Of a stretch of 32,819 nucleotides of DNA, positions 25,494 to 32,819 are shown one piece after another. The translations under genes were made by a program, and so were the position numbers. Origin of the DNA: Clostridium sp. (lineage in GTDB: Bacteria > Bacillota > Clostridia > Clostridiales > Clostridiaceae). The stretch's first letter is position 1; each line of letters begins with the position of its first letter. The notes below the pieces were generated by a model, which did not search any database, was not told the origin of the DNA, and saw only the letters and a program-made list of their open reading frames with translations. The stretch spans positions 1 through 32,819 of the forward strand of contig NZ_JARHZJ010000069.1 of the NCBI RefSeq assembly GCF_029258205.1, written 5' to 3'.

Positions 25494-27428
25494 CTATTTT
25501 TTCTTTTTTAACTTTAATAAGCCTCCTATAGCTATTAACATACCTCCAATATACGGTAAAGTAACAGGATCTCCTGTATTAGGTAAATTCCCAATATTAT
25601 TATCATCTATAGTAATAGTTATTGTCTTTGTTGATTTCGCTCCTTGTGAATCTGTCACTTCATATGTAACTTCATATGTTCCCGGTTTATCTACATTAAC
25701 GTCATTTTTTATTACCTTTATATCTTTTGTTATATCTCCGTCTTCTTTATCTTCTGCTGTTACTCCTGCTAATAGATTAAATTCTTCTCCTACTACTATT
25801 GTTTTATCTTCTGCATTTATTACTGGAGCAGTATTTATTACTTCCATCTTAGGATTTACTGTTACTTTTATTGTCTTTGTTGATTTCGCACCTTGTGAAT
25901 CTGTTACTTCATATGTAACTTCATATGTTCCTGGTTTGTCTACATTAACGTCATTTTTTATTACCTTGATATCTTTTGTTATATCTCCATCTTCTTTATC
26001 TTCTGCTGTTACTCCTGCTAATGGATTAAATTCTTCTCCTACTGTCAACACCTTATCTGTTGCATTGATTATTGGAGCGTAGTTAATAATCTCTGGTGGA
26101 ATACTCTTTAATTCTAATGGTACAAATTGGCTGGTATAGTCAGTTTGCTTATCTCCATTTATTATTTCCGTAAAAAAAGATAATTTATACTGTCCACCAT
26201 CAAGAACATCTCCGGCTGTAAGACCAATAGTATTTAAGTCTATTTTTGAACTCCCATTTTTATTTACATCCAAGTTATTTTCTATATTTCCATAAAACTG
26301 TACATTCCCATTTAGATCTTCGATAATTACACTTAAATATTTACCATTACCAATAGATTGATAATTGAATATAATTTCATTTCCAGTTTTTTTTACATTT
26401 TCGATTGTTAATGATTGAGAATCATCAAATAGTGCCAATTTAAACTCATTTGACAAACTATCTGTAACTCGTTCTAATGAATTATTTATTTTATTAGTTG
26501 AATCTTTTACAAACGAAACTTTAGAAGTATCTATATTCATAGCTGGACGCATACCTTGTACTGTGTCCATATTTCCATAATTTAATCCACCAGCACAATT
26601 TGCACCATATACACTACTACTATTTAATACAAATACAGGATGATATCGCATCCCATATTCCATTGGTTTTGTCCAATGTTCCTCATACGAACGTATTAAA
26701 TAATTTTTATCATCAGAACTAACACGACTTTTATCTCCAGTATGTAATCCAAGAGGTGCTTGATTTCTATCAAATGGGACACTACTGAAACCATAACGCT
26801 TATTAGTAAGCTCTTGTATACTTAAAGGAAACCATTTACTAGCAGTCATTTCTGTAGTACCTAATTTTTCTAGACCAACAGCTACATTTTGTGCACTTTC
26901 ACTACCTTTTGAAGAAAAAATAATTCCCTCATTTTCAATTGACGAAAACTTATTTTTCATTTCATCTTCCATATTAGTCTTTAAATCACTTTTATCCCAT
27001 TCATAGCCTTTTTGCCAATATACAGGTGTTTCACCTGGTTTTACATTACTATAATCGAAGCCATAGTCATTTTCACGATACCAAAAACTAGTACCTATAG
27101 TCTTATCAGAGAATAAGAACATGGTACTCTTTGCATCATTATTAAAATCCTTATTATCTGAATCTAGAAGTTGCCATTTTAATGCTGATCCATCCGCATC
27201 TTCTCCATAGTAAATATAATCACCCTGCCAATCATCAGTTAAATCCTCGGTGTAAATCGGGTCAAAAAGTCCTCCCTTTTGTGATTGATACATAGTCATA
27301 ATATTTTTGTGAACCAATCTGTTTTTCTCAGAAGCAAGTACAATATTACTGCTTCCAATAACATTAGAAAAACCTAATGAAACCAGCACTCCAAATATCA
27401 AAGTTTTCTTTAATTTCTTTGCTTTCAT
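25494..27428 (-). CDS. LPXTG-anchored surface protein: DUF6273-like domain plus two Ig-like (DUF5011-type) repeats
   Basis: A 644-residue exported protein. A signal peptide (about 1-33) is followed by a domain (about 65-305) resembling DUF6273, which ends in VQGMRPAMNIDTSKVSF, and a linker domain (about 320-445). Two nearly identical 83-residue Ig-like modules (about 451-533 and 534-614) contain EFNPLAGVTAEDKEDGDIT and YEVTYEVTDSQGAKSTKTI. The sortase signal is LPNTG (615-619), then a hydrophobic segment and LKKKK. It is thus covalently attached to the wall. AAAGGAGA precedes the ATG. Upstream, 87-113 bp from the ATG, is an ECF-type promoter word shared with the LRR gene. The ligand is unknown. 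Confidence 0.85.
   Translation of the reverse strand: MKAKKLKKTLIFGVLVSLGFSNVIGSSNIVLASEKNRLVHKNIMTMYQSQKGGLFDPIYTEDLTDDWQGDYIYYGEDADGSALKWQLLDSDNKDFNNDAKSTMFLFSDKTIGTSFWYRENDYGFDYSNVKPGETPVYWQKGYEWDKSDLKTNMEDEMKNKFSSIENEGIIFSSKGSESAQNVAVGLEKLGTTEMTASKWFPLSIQELTNKRYGFSSVPFDRNQAPLGLHTGDKSRVSSDDKNYLIRSYEEHWTKPMEYGMRYHPVFVLNSSSVYGANCAGGLNYGNMDTVQGMRPAMNIDTSKVSFVKDSTNKINNSLERVTDSLSNEFKLALFDDSQSLTIENVKKTGNEIIFNYQSIGNGKYLSVIIEDLNGNVQFYGNIENNLDVNKNGSSKIDLNTIGLTAGDVLDGGQYKLSFFTEIINGDKQTDYTSQFVPLELKSIPPEIINYAPIINATDKVLTVGEEFNPLAGVTAEDKEDGDITKDIKVIKNDVNVDKPGTYEVTYEVTDSQGAKSTKTIKVTVNPKMEVINTAPVINAEDKTIVVGEEFNLLAGVTAEDKEDGDITKDIKVIKNDVNVDKPGTYEVTYEVTDSQGAKSTKTITITIDDNNIGNLPNTGDPVTLPYIGGMLIAIGGLLKLKKKK
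25614..26064 (-). repeat. 249-bp tandem duplication encoding the Ig-like modules
   Basis: The DNA from about 25614 to 25815 is nearly identical to that from about 25863 to 26064, with a 249-bp offset (83 codons). Only scattered, mostly silent differences separate them (for example CTGTCACTTC against CTGTTACTTC). The duplication is recent or is kept alike by recombination. Confidence 0.8.
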
Positions 27429-27514
27429 ACTTTTAATATCTCCTTTACTTTTAAATCTAATCTTTAATTTAATTTATGTTATTAAATTAAACTCCAATAT
27501 ATCACCTAATTACA

Positions 27515-27541
27515 AGAGCTATTTTTTAATAAAAAGGTTCA
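27515..27541 (-). promoter_or_regulatory. ECF-type promoter of the LPXTG protein gene
   Basis: On the minus strand TGAACCTTTT starts at 27541, immediately after the sigma-factor stop codon, and TCT lies 14 nt further on (27517-27515). The same layout, TGAACCTTTT-N14-TCT, precedes the LRR gene. The AAC-containing -35 is characteristic of promoters read by ECF sigma factors. No matching TTGACA/TATAAT pair was obvious here. Confidence 0.6.
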
Positions 27542-28624
27542 TTATTTTACAATTATTTTACGTTCTTTAATAACTTCATTTCCCAATTTATCTTTTAATA
27601 CATATTCAAGAACATATTCACCTGGTAAATTTACATTAACATATCCTTTTACATATGCAAATGAAATTTCATTATTTTCATCTTTTACATATACTCCTTC
27701 TTTTAAATCAAATAAATCACCTTTTTTTATAATTTTATCTTCTATACCTATTATTTCCGGATATGTTTTAGTTAATTTTTTATATGTATTATAATTTAAT
27801 TGTTCTGAGTATTTTTTAATGACTTGTATATCATCTAAGTTATTTCTTACTTTTTTAGCTAATGGAATTATTATACACAAAGTTCCTATACATAAAATCA
27901 TTTTACATGAAATTGCTTGTTTGAATAGATAATTTATATTTATTTTATTATTTATTCTTAATTTCTTTATATCAGTTAATAATTGTTTTTCATTAAATTT
28001 AAAATTATTTTTATTTATTTTAAATTCTGAGTCATATTTTAACAATAACAACAGTAATGGTAATGAAGTGCTATATAATTTATTCTTATCAATAATTCCT
28101 TGAAGATCCTTTTTAGCATTATTCATTCGACTTTTTACAGTTCCTACTGGGATCTCTAGGATTTCTGATATTTCTTCTATTTTCAAATCACTATAATAAT
28201 ACAATAAAATTACTATTCTTTTTTTTTCTGACAATTTATTAACAGAATCTAGAATAAATTTCTTTCTTTCATCATCACAAATTACTATCTCTGGATTTAC
28301 TTCTTCACAAACAATATACTCATTAATAGCGTAATCATATTCATTAATATTATCTTGTAATAAAACTAACCTTTTATTTTTACTAATTATATAACTACAT
28401 TTAGAAATAGCTATTTTATTTATCCATGCATTTAGCTTATTTTCATCTTTCAATGTATCTATAGACTTAAAAATCTGAATAAAAGTTTCTTGAGTAGCGT
28501 CTAAAGCATCTTCAGCATTATTATTTAAAATTTTTAAACACAGTATATAAATTTTTTTAAAATAATTAGTATATATATCATCAAATTTATCATTTTTTCT
28601 ATTTTTTGTAATATTAAAATTCAT
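27542..28624 (-). CDS. ECF-type sigma factor fused to a transmembrane segment and an extracytoplasmic Ig-like domain
   Basis: A 360-residue protein with an unusual architecture. Residues 13-75 form sigma region 2 (DDIYTNYFKKIYILCLKIL, then DALDATQETFIQIFKSI). Residues 120-178 form region 4 (LSEKKRIVILLYYYSDLKIE, EISEILEIPVGTVKSRMNNA). A linker contains a hydrophobic run (187-195). One membrane segment lies at about 241-256 (MILCIGTLCIIIPLA). The C-terminal 70 residues (288-360) are an Ig-like DUF5011-type module, with KKGDLFDLKEGVYVKDENNE and the end LPGEYVLEYVLKDKLGNEV. So promoter recognition, membrane tethering and a presumed outside sensor are in one chain, with no separate anti-sigma gene. 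AAGGAGATG precedes the ATG. Both flanking surface genes carry ECF-type promoters. Confidence 0.85.
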   Translation of the reverse strand: MNFNITKNRKNDKFDDIYTNYFKKIYILCLKILNNNAEDALDATQETFIQIFKSIDTLKDENKLNAWINKIAISKCSYIISKNKRLVLLQDNINEYDYAINEYIVCEEVNPEIVICDDERKKFILDSVNKLSEKKRIVILLYYYSDLKIEEISEILEIPVGTVKSRMNNAKKDLQGIIDKNKLYSTSLPLLLLLLKYDSEFKINKNNFKFNEKQLLTDIKKLRINNKININYLFKQAISCKMILCIGTLCIIIPLAKKVRNNLDDIQVIKKYSEQLNYNTYKKLTKTYPEIIGIEDKIIKKGDLFDLKEGVYVKDENNEISFAYVKGYVNVNLPGEYVLEYVLKDKLGNEVIKERKIIVK

Positions 28625-28660
28625 TTCTTATCATCTCCTTCAATTTGTTAATTTATTTTA

Positions 28661-28689
28661 AGTCTATTTTAAATAAATAAAATTTACAA
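28661..28689 (-). promoter_or_regulatory. Likely housekeeping promoter of the sigma-factor gene
   Basis: On the minus strand TTGTAA (28689-28684), a 17-nt spacer and TAGACT (28666-28661) lie 37 nt before the ATG. There is no TGAACCTTTT word on this strand, so the sigma factor appears not to be self-activated from here. Confidence 0.45.
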
Positions 28690-28699
28690 TTATTCATTT

Positions 28700-28727
28700 A
28701 TAAATTTAAAATTAATTTTAAATTTAT
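28700..28727. repeat. Perfect 28-bp palindrome between the sigma and LRR genes
   Basis: The 28 bases from 28700 to 28727 equal their own reverse complement (core TTTAAAATTAATTTTAAA). It lies just upstream of the sigma-gene promoter and 30 bp before the ECF-type -35 of the LRR gene, where an operator for either direction would be expected. Confidence 0.5.
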
Positions 28728-28756
28728 TTATTTTTTCAGAAACGTAATAATTTTTA

Positions 28757-28783
28757 TGAACCTTTTGTCGATAATTTTATTCT
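28757..28783 (+). promoter_or_regulatory. ECF-type promoter of the LRR gene
   Basis: TGAACCTTTT (28757-28766), 14 nt, then TCT (28781-28783). The first ten bases and the position of TCT are identical to the promoter before the LPXTG gene, while the sequence between differs. The start codon is 132 nt downstream, leaving an untranslated leader of about 120 nt. Confidence 0.6.
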
Positions 28784-28914
28784 ATATAGTGTAAATAATT
28801 TAATTTAGCTACAACTAAAAATTTAAGAAAGGAATATTTTAAATAACAATAACTTAATAAACCACTCAAAATATAATTAAATTATTTATAAATAATATTT
28901 ATAGGAGAGAAAAC

Positions 28915-30591
28915 ATGAAAACAAAAAAACTAATAGCAACATTACTAATAGCCTCAGCAGGAGTTACTCTTATAGCCCCTATAGGAACTTTTGCGCTAGA
29001 AAATAAGACTATCTTGTCAGAAATTCAATCAAATGAAAGTGATATAGTATCTATACCAGATAAAAACTTCAAAACTTTACTAAATAATGCATTAGGACAA
29101 CCTGCTGACTCAGAAATAAAAAAATCTGATTTAGAAACTATAACTATATTAGATACAACAAGACTTATGCCTCAGTATGCCGGTGATCCTATAACTAATA
29201 TAGAAGGTATTGAATATTGCAAAAACTTAGAAGAACTTGGTTTGAATTCTAATAAAATTAGTGATTTAAGTCCTTTATCAGAATTGACTAACTTAACTTA
29301 TCTAAGCATGCAATCTAATAAAATAACAGATTTAACTCCACTGGCTAATTTAGTGAATCTAAGGAATGTGGATCTTGAATGGAATCAAATATCAGATATA
29401 ACTCCACTTACTAATATAACCAATTTAAGTACCTTAAGACTTTCTAATAATAAAATAACTGATATTCCTAATTTAGAAAATATGAAAAGCTTATATATGC
29501 TACTTTTAAATAAGAATAGTTTAAATAGTTTAACTCCTATAACAACAGCTCCTAAATTAGAACAGTTACAGTTAGATAGCATAGGAATAAGTGATCTAAC
29601 ACCATTAGAAAATATGAAAACTTTGACTTCATTAACTTATCAATGTAATGAAGTTAGTGATTTAACACCTTTATCAAACTTAACTAACTTAAGAATCCTA
29701 AGTGTGTTTGGTAATAATATAAATGATGTAACTCCACTTAAAGATTTAATCAATTTAGAAAGTCTAAATATATCAAGAAATGAAATAAGTGATTTAAGTC
29801 CATTAGAAAACTTAAATAAACTGAATTATCTTTGGGCTGATTATAATAAAATAGAAAATATAGATATTATATCTAATATGCCAGAACTAACTGATATACG
29901 TATGAATTTTAATAAGATTAATAATTTAACTCCACTAGAAAGTTTAACAAAATTACAATGGGTAGGGTTTGAAAATAATGAAATTTCTGATATATCAAGT
30001 TTAAGTAATTTAACAAATTTATCTATAGTAATATTAAATAATAATAATATACTTAATCTTTCTCCATTAAATAATCTAACTAACTTAACAACTCTTATAA
30101 TAGAGAATCAAAAAATTGAGAATTCTATAGAAAGTACAGGTAGATTTGCTACTACAACTGATATTGCAATTGGTGTTGATGGAACTCCAATTAAACCTAA
30201 AAATATATCTGAAAATGGCATAATAAAAGATAATAAATTATTATGGAGAAATATTAATTCTGATACTATTTGTGATTATAGTTATGATACTACTATAAAA
30301 ATTGGAAATATATCCACTAGATTTACAGCTAATGCTACATCAGAAATTAAATATAATAAAGGGAAGTCACCTGTAATTCATGGAGCTGATAATATTGAAA
30401 TTAAAAAAGGTTCAGAATTCAATCCTATGGAAGGTGTTTATTATACAGATGAAGATGAAGCTCCAAATTCTAAAATACATGTAATAGGCGAAGTAGATAC
30501 TAATATTGAAGGAAATTATACCTTAATATATACTGTTACTGATAGTTGGGGGAATAATACAACATTCTATAGAGAAGTTTTTGTTGTATAA
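28915..30591 (+). CDS. Secreted internalin-like leucine-rich-repeat protein with C-terminal Ig-like domain
   Basis: A 558-residue exported protein. After a signal peptide (about 1-27) and an N-terminal cap (IPDKNFKTLLNNALGQ) there are fourteen 22-residue leucine-rich repeats (about 97-405) of the internalin type, for example PLSELTNLTYLSMQSNKITD. A linker domain follows, then one Ig-like DUF5011-type module (about 478-558: EIKKGSEFNPMEGVYYTDED, ending in VTDSWGNNTTFYREVFVV). There is no LPXTG, membrane anchor or repeat-type wall-binding domain, so it is either released or held by another partner. AGGAGAG precedes the ATG. It is divergent from the sigma gene and has the ECF-type promoter. LRR arrays usually bind proteins. 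Confidence 0.88.
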   Translation: MKTKKLIATLLIASAGVTLIAPIGTFALENKTILSEIQSNESDIVSIPDKNFKTLLNNALGQPADSEIKKSDLETITILDTTRLMPQYAGDPITNIEGIEYCKNLEELGLNSNKISDLSPLSELTNLTYLSMQSNKITDLTPLANLVNLRNVDLEWNQISDITPLTNITNLSTLRLSNNKITDIPNLENMKSLYMLLLNKNSLNSLTPITTAPKLEQLQLDSIGISDLTPLENMKTLTSLTYQCNEVSDLTPLSNLTNLRILSVFGNNINDVTPLKDLINLESLNISRNEISDLSPLENLNKLNYLWADYNKIENIDIISNMPELTDIRMNFNKINNLTPLESLTKLQWVGFENNEISDISSLSNLTNLSIVILNNNNILNLSPLNNLTNLTTLIIENQKIENSIESTGRFATTTDIAIGVDGTPIKPKNISENGIIKDNKLLWRNINSDTICDYSYDTTIKIGNISTRFTANATSEIKYNKGKSPVIHGADNIEIKKGSEFNPMEGVYYTDEDEAPNSKIHVIGEVDTNIEGNYTLIYTVTDSWGNNTTFYREVFVV

Positions 30592-30703
30592 TGCAGTATA
30601 ATATTTAATTTATATATAGTTATTAATACTTTTTTGTACATGTTTTAAGAGAAAGATTTTAAAAATTTAATATTAATTTATACATAATTTAAAAGGGATT
30701 TTT

Positions 30704-31030
30704 ATGAAAAAAGTAGTTATTAGAGCTAAATCAAAAAGCGTAATTATTGATTTTACTAATGTTATATATGTTGTTGCCTTTAAGAAAGGAAGTTTATTAG
30801 TTACTTTAGATGGAGATGAAAAAAAATTAAGCTGTTCACTTCAAAAAATATATGAAGATATTAAGCCATTAGGATTTATTAGATGTCATAAATCATTTTT
30901 AGTAAATATTGATTATATAGTTAGTTTTAACAAAACAGAATGTACATTACGCAATGGTATTACTATTCCAAAAGGAAGATATTATTCTAAAGAATTTAAA
31001 AATACATTGAGTAATCTTGTAAATATGTAA
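30704..31030 (+). CDS. Stand-alone LytTR DNA-binding regulator
   Basis: The 108-residue protein is a bare LytTR domain. It has the early strand IIDFTNVIYVVAFKKGSLLV, the central LSCSLQKIYEDIKPLGFIRCHKSFLVNIDYIV with the family's RCHKSFLVN motif (cited by its key residues R85 and H87 region), and the end IPKGRYYSKEFKN. There is no receiver or membrane domain. Such proteins bind imperfect direct repeats upstream of virulence and surface genes. AAAAGGG lies before the ATG. It is 112 bp after the LRR gene on the same strand without a clear terminator between, so it may be co-transcribed with it and thus be under the ECF promoter. Confidence 0.85.
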   Translation: MKKVVIRAKSKSVIIDFTNVIYVVAFKKGSLLVTLDGDEKKLSCSLQKIYEDIKPLGFIRCHKSFLVNIDYIVSFNKTECTLRNGITIPKGRYYSKEFKNTLSNLVNM

Positions 31031-31423
31031 TTTAAAGTTGAAGCTATAATCTTGATATTTAAAGAGATGAATTGTGGATAAATAAATTAAATAAAATGGA
31101 AGTAACTTATATTAAATAAATTTATATGCTATATTAAAACAAATCGATCACATAAGCTTATTGAGTTTTTCTTGTGTTAAATATTACAACAATCACAAAG
31201 CTAGAGAATGTATTCAAAATATTTTGAATACATTCTCTATTGTTAAATTTTATTTTATTTAATTTTAAATCTATTGGATTATATAAACTAAGGAAGTTTT
31301 TAGTATCATCAGATATTTTTACATTATATTTTATAAAATTATATAAATTAAAGTGGTTTATACATAATAATTAGTGTTTAAAAAATAATTATTAAAATTT
31401 GTACTCCTAAATATCATTGATAA
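31031..31423. other. Spacer with a perfect 36-bp palindrome
   Basis: About 390 bp without a gene. The region 31203-31238 (AGAGAATGTATTCAAAAT and its exact complement) is a perfect palindrome able to form an 18-bp hairpin. It probably terminates the lytTR transcript, although the T-run after it is poor. Confidence 0.6.
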
Positions 31424-31953
31424 TTAATTTTGCTTTTTTGGAGCTACTATTCTGAATTCTTTAGGTAAATTATCATTCCAAGACATTAGCTCTTCTAATA
31501 ACTCATCGGTTATAATATCCACTTGGCTTAATTTATTCATTAAGTAAATAATATATTTTTCTACAATAAGATTATTAGCTTTAGCAGTTTCAATTATGCT
31601 ATATAAATTAGCACTAGATATTGCACCTTTTGGCGTATTGGAAAAAAGCCAGTTTTTACGGCCGATAACAAAAGTCTTAATAGCTCTTTCAGCCGCATTG
31701 TTATCTATTTCTAAGTTTTTAAGCTTGTTCTCCACGATAACTCTCTCAAAATTTCCCAAATTATCCTTTTATTATTATTAAGAATTTGATTTCTTAAATC
31801 GTCTAATTCATTTTTTAGCTTATTAATTTCAGCCTCCTTAGCTTGAATCTTATTATCCTTAGCCTCAAACGTTTTTTCCATTTCAGAAATTAATAATTTA
31901 GTTTCTTCATTAATTTTATTACCAAATTCAAAATTTATAGCTTTACCTAACAA
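31424..31953 (-). pseudogene. IS66 tnpC transposase relic (internal deletion)
   Basis: Two pieces in different frames. From about 31953 to 31740 a coiled-coil N-terminus is seen (EAKDNKIQAKEAEINKLKNE), the leucine-zipper-like start of IS66 TnpC. From 31759 to 31424 follows the conserved C-terminus: LEIDNNAAERAIKTFVIGRK, NWLFSNTPKGA. The central few hundred residues, with the zinc finger and catalytic aspartates, are missing at a junction near 31750. Inactive. Confidence 0.85.
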
Positions 31954-31965
31954 ATATTTAAAGTT

Positions 31966-31995
31966 CTAATTATGCCAAAATTCAGGCATAATTAG
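31966..31995. terminator. Hairpin within the IS66 relic
   Basis: CTAATTATGCC (31966-31976) pairs with GGCATAATTAG (31985-31995), followed rightwards by AGCTG and eight Ts. As read rightwards it looks like an intrinsic terminator. Confidence 0.5.
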
Positions 31996-32035
31996 AGCTG
32001 TTTTTTTTAATTTATCTTGATTAATAATAGTTTTT

Positions 32036-32290
32036 TTAAGTTACTGGTTTAAATTTTGAAACGGTTCTTACTTCGTAGCCTTTTAAAATCCACGAAAGCT
32101 CTTCCTTATTAATAGTCAAAGCCTCTTTTGTTGTCATAGGCCACTTTAATCGACTATTTTCTAATCTATAGTAATAAAGCCAAAAACCTTATCAAAATGT
32201 AGAATTTTAATTCTATTCATTTGCCTATTTGAAAATATAAAAAGTGCTTTTTCAAAAGGATCTAATTTCAATTCGTTTTCAACAATCTTA
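32036..32290 (-). pseudogene. IS66 tnpB relic (N-terminal loss and frameshift)
   Basis: The conserved TnpB core LKLDPFEKALFIFSNRQMNR, IKILHFDK is followed, after a one-base frameshift, by FWLYYYRLENSRLKWP and the C-terminus to TAA at 32036. The usual N-terminal 30 or so residues are absent, the core joining directly to the end of tnpA. Confidence 0.8.
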
Positions 32291-32587
32291 GCATGATTTT
32301 GAAAGTTCCTTTATTACATCAAAAATTAGTCTTATATTATCTGAAGGCACATAAATGTTAATTTGACCTACATTAATTCTTATTTCAACATTTTCACTAT
32401 TATTTTTTGAGTTTTCTTCTTTAGTAAAATCTATTGCGTGGAACACGGTCTTATTTATCATATTAGATTTCTTTCTCTTATAATAAAATTGCTACTTAGA
32501 ACTATTATTTTCTTTACAAAAATTTCTTATAGTTCCTTCATAACTTTTTAAATCAGATAGTATTTTATCCCAATCTATATTTTCCAA
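32288..32587 (-). pseudogene. IS66 tnpA relic (single internal amber stop)
   Basis: A 100-codon frame from TTG 32587 (AGAGAGGTG upstream) to TAA 32288. It begins LENIDWDKILSDLKSYEGTI, the helix-turn-helix of IS66 TnpA. It is interrupted by one TAG at codon 32, then continues through FYYKRKKS, TVFHAIDF and EIRINVGQINIYVPSDN to a typical end. Otherwise intact, so it is less decayed than tnpB and tnpC. Confidence 0.75.
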
Positions 32588-32819
32588 AAGAAACACCTCT
32601 CTTTTAAATTATTAACTTAATAATAACAATCCAAGAAAGCTGTTTCTAAGTATCTAAAGTAGTAACTATAATTCACATATTTTCTCATATTCCTATCTGA
32701 TAAAGCTCACTTATTTGTTATTGTTACATATAATATTATTCTATATAATCAAGTTCTAAATAAAACTCTTTTATTTTATATACTAAAAAGCTTTCCTACT
32801 AAGTCACCTATTATTACCC
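32588..32819. other. Window end, no gene seen
   Basis: About 230 bp of AT-rich sequence. A 13-codon open stretch entering from the right edge on the minus strand and ending at 32776 is too short to call. Confidence 0.3.

Larger units (their letters stand above)
31424..32587 (-). mobile_element. Decayed IS66-family insertion sequence
   Basis: The gene order tnpA-tnpB-tnpC on one strand, all damaged, defines an IS66-family element reduced from about 2.5 kb to 1.2 kb. Terminal inverted repeats and target duplication were not identified. Confidence 0.8.

Noticed and set aside
25603-26064. CRISPR-like or satellite repeat
   Set aside because: The 249-bp repeat is in frame and encodes two Ig-like modules of the LPXTG protein.
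32776-32817. 3' end of a gene entering from the right edge on the minus strand
   Set aside because: Only 13 open codons before a stop, with no recognisable sequence.

Overview
The window is very AT-rich, with short intergenic hairpins, strong AGGAGG-type ribosome sites and a gene set typical of a low-GC Firmicute. Protein content (AzoC-like azoreductase, CopA, a clostridial speDAEB cluster, MntP behind a manganese riboswitch, Cof-type HAD, LPXTG and LRR surface proteins) is most consistent with Clostridium perfringens or a close relative. This assignment is recognition from sequence alone, not a database match.

Layout. 1-3230: the start of an azoreductase gene (minus) diverging from a copper-exporting P-type ATPase that has a CsoR-type operator. 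3306-4560: an orphan TasA/camelysin-like secreted protein and a small DUF1294 membrane protein. 4705-8701: a four-gene polyamine operon (speD-speA-speE-speB) that can take arginine to spermidine. 9015-11320: a siroheme nitrite/sulfite reductase diverging, across an almost pure A/T spacer, from two small paralogous charged proteins. 11490-14734: a POT peptide transporter, a self-operated MarR regulator, and a membrane protein with a TrkA-C domain preceded by a 31-residue membrane peptide. 15553-18509: an unknown 137-residue protein, mntP with its yybP-ykoY riboswitch, a 57-residue Cys/His protein with internal repeats, and a lipoprotein. 18647-23471: a heterodimeric ABC exporter pair and a divergent MarR regulator, with five copies of one 9-bp operator word between them.

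23485-32819 is accessory and partly decayed: a MITE-like inverted repeat, a frameshifted HAD gene, an IS256-family relic and, at the far end, an IS66-family relic. Between the two relics lies the most interesting locus. An ECF-type sigma factor carries, on the same polypeptide, a transmembrane segment and a C-terminal Ig-like (DUF5011-type) domain. On either side are genes for exported proteins carrying the same kind of Ig-like domain: an LPXTG-anchored DUF6273-like protein and a leucine-rich-repeat protein. Both genes have the same ECF-style promoter word, TGAACCTTTT followed 14 nt later by TCT; the sigma gene itself seems to have a housekeeping promoter instead. A stand-alone LytTR regulator follows. 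The simplest reading is a self-contained surface-sensing regulon in which a membrane-tethered sigma factor controls its two surface partners.

A diverged family of inverted repeats with ends resembling CTGTATCAAAATA (three copies, near 4.6, 11.4 and 23.5 kb) also crosses the window and appears to serve as transcription ends.
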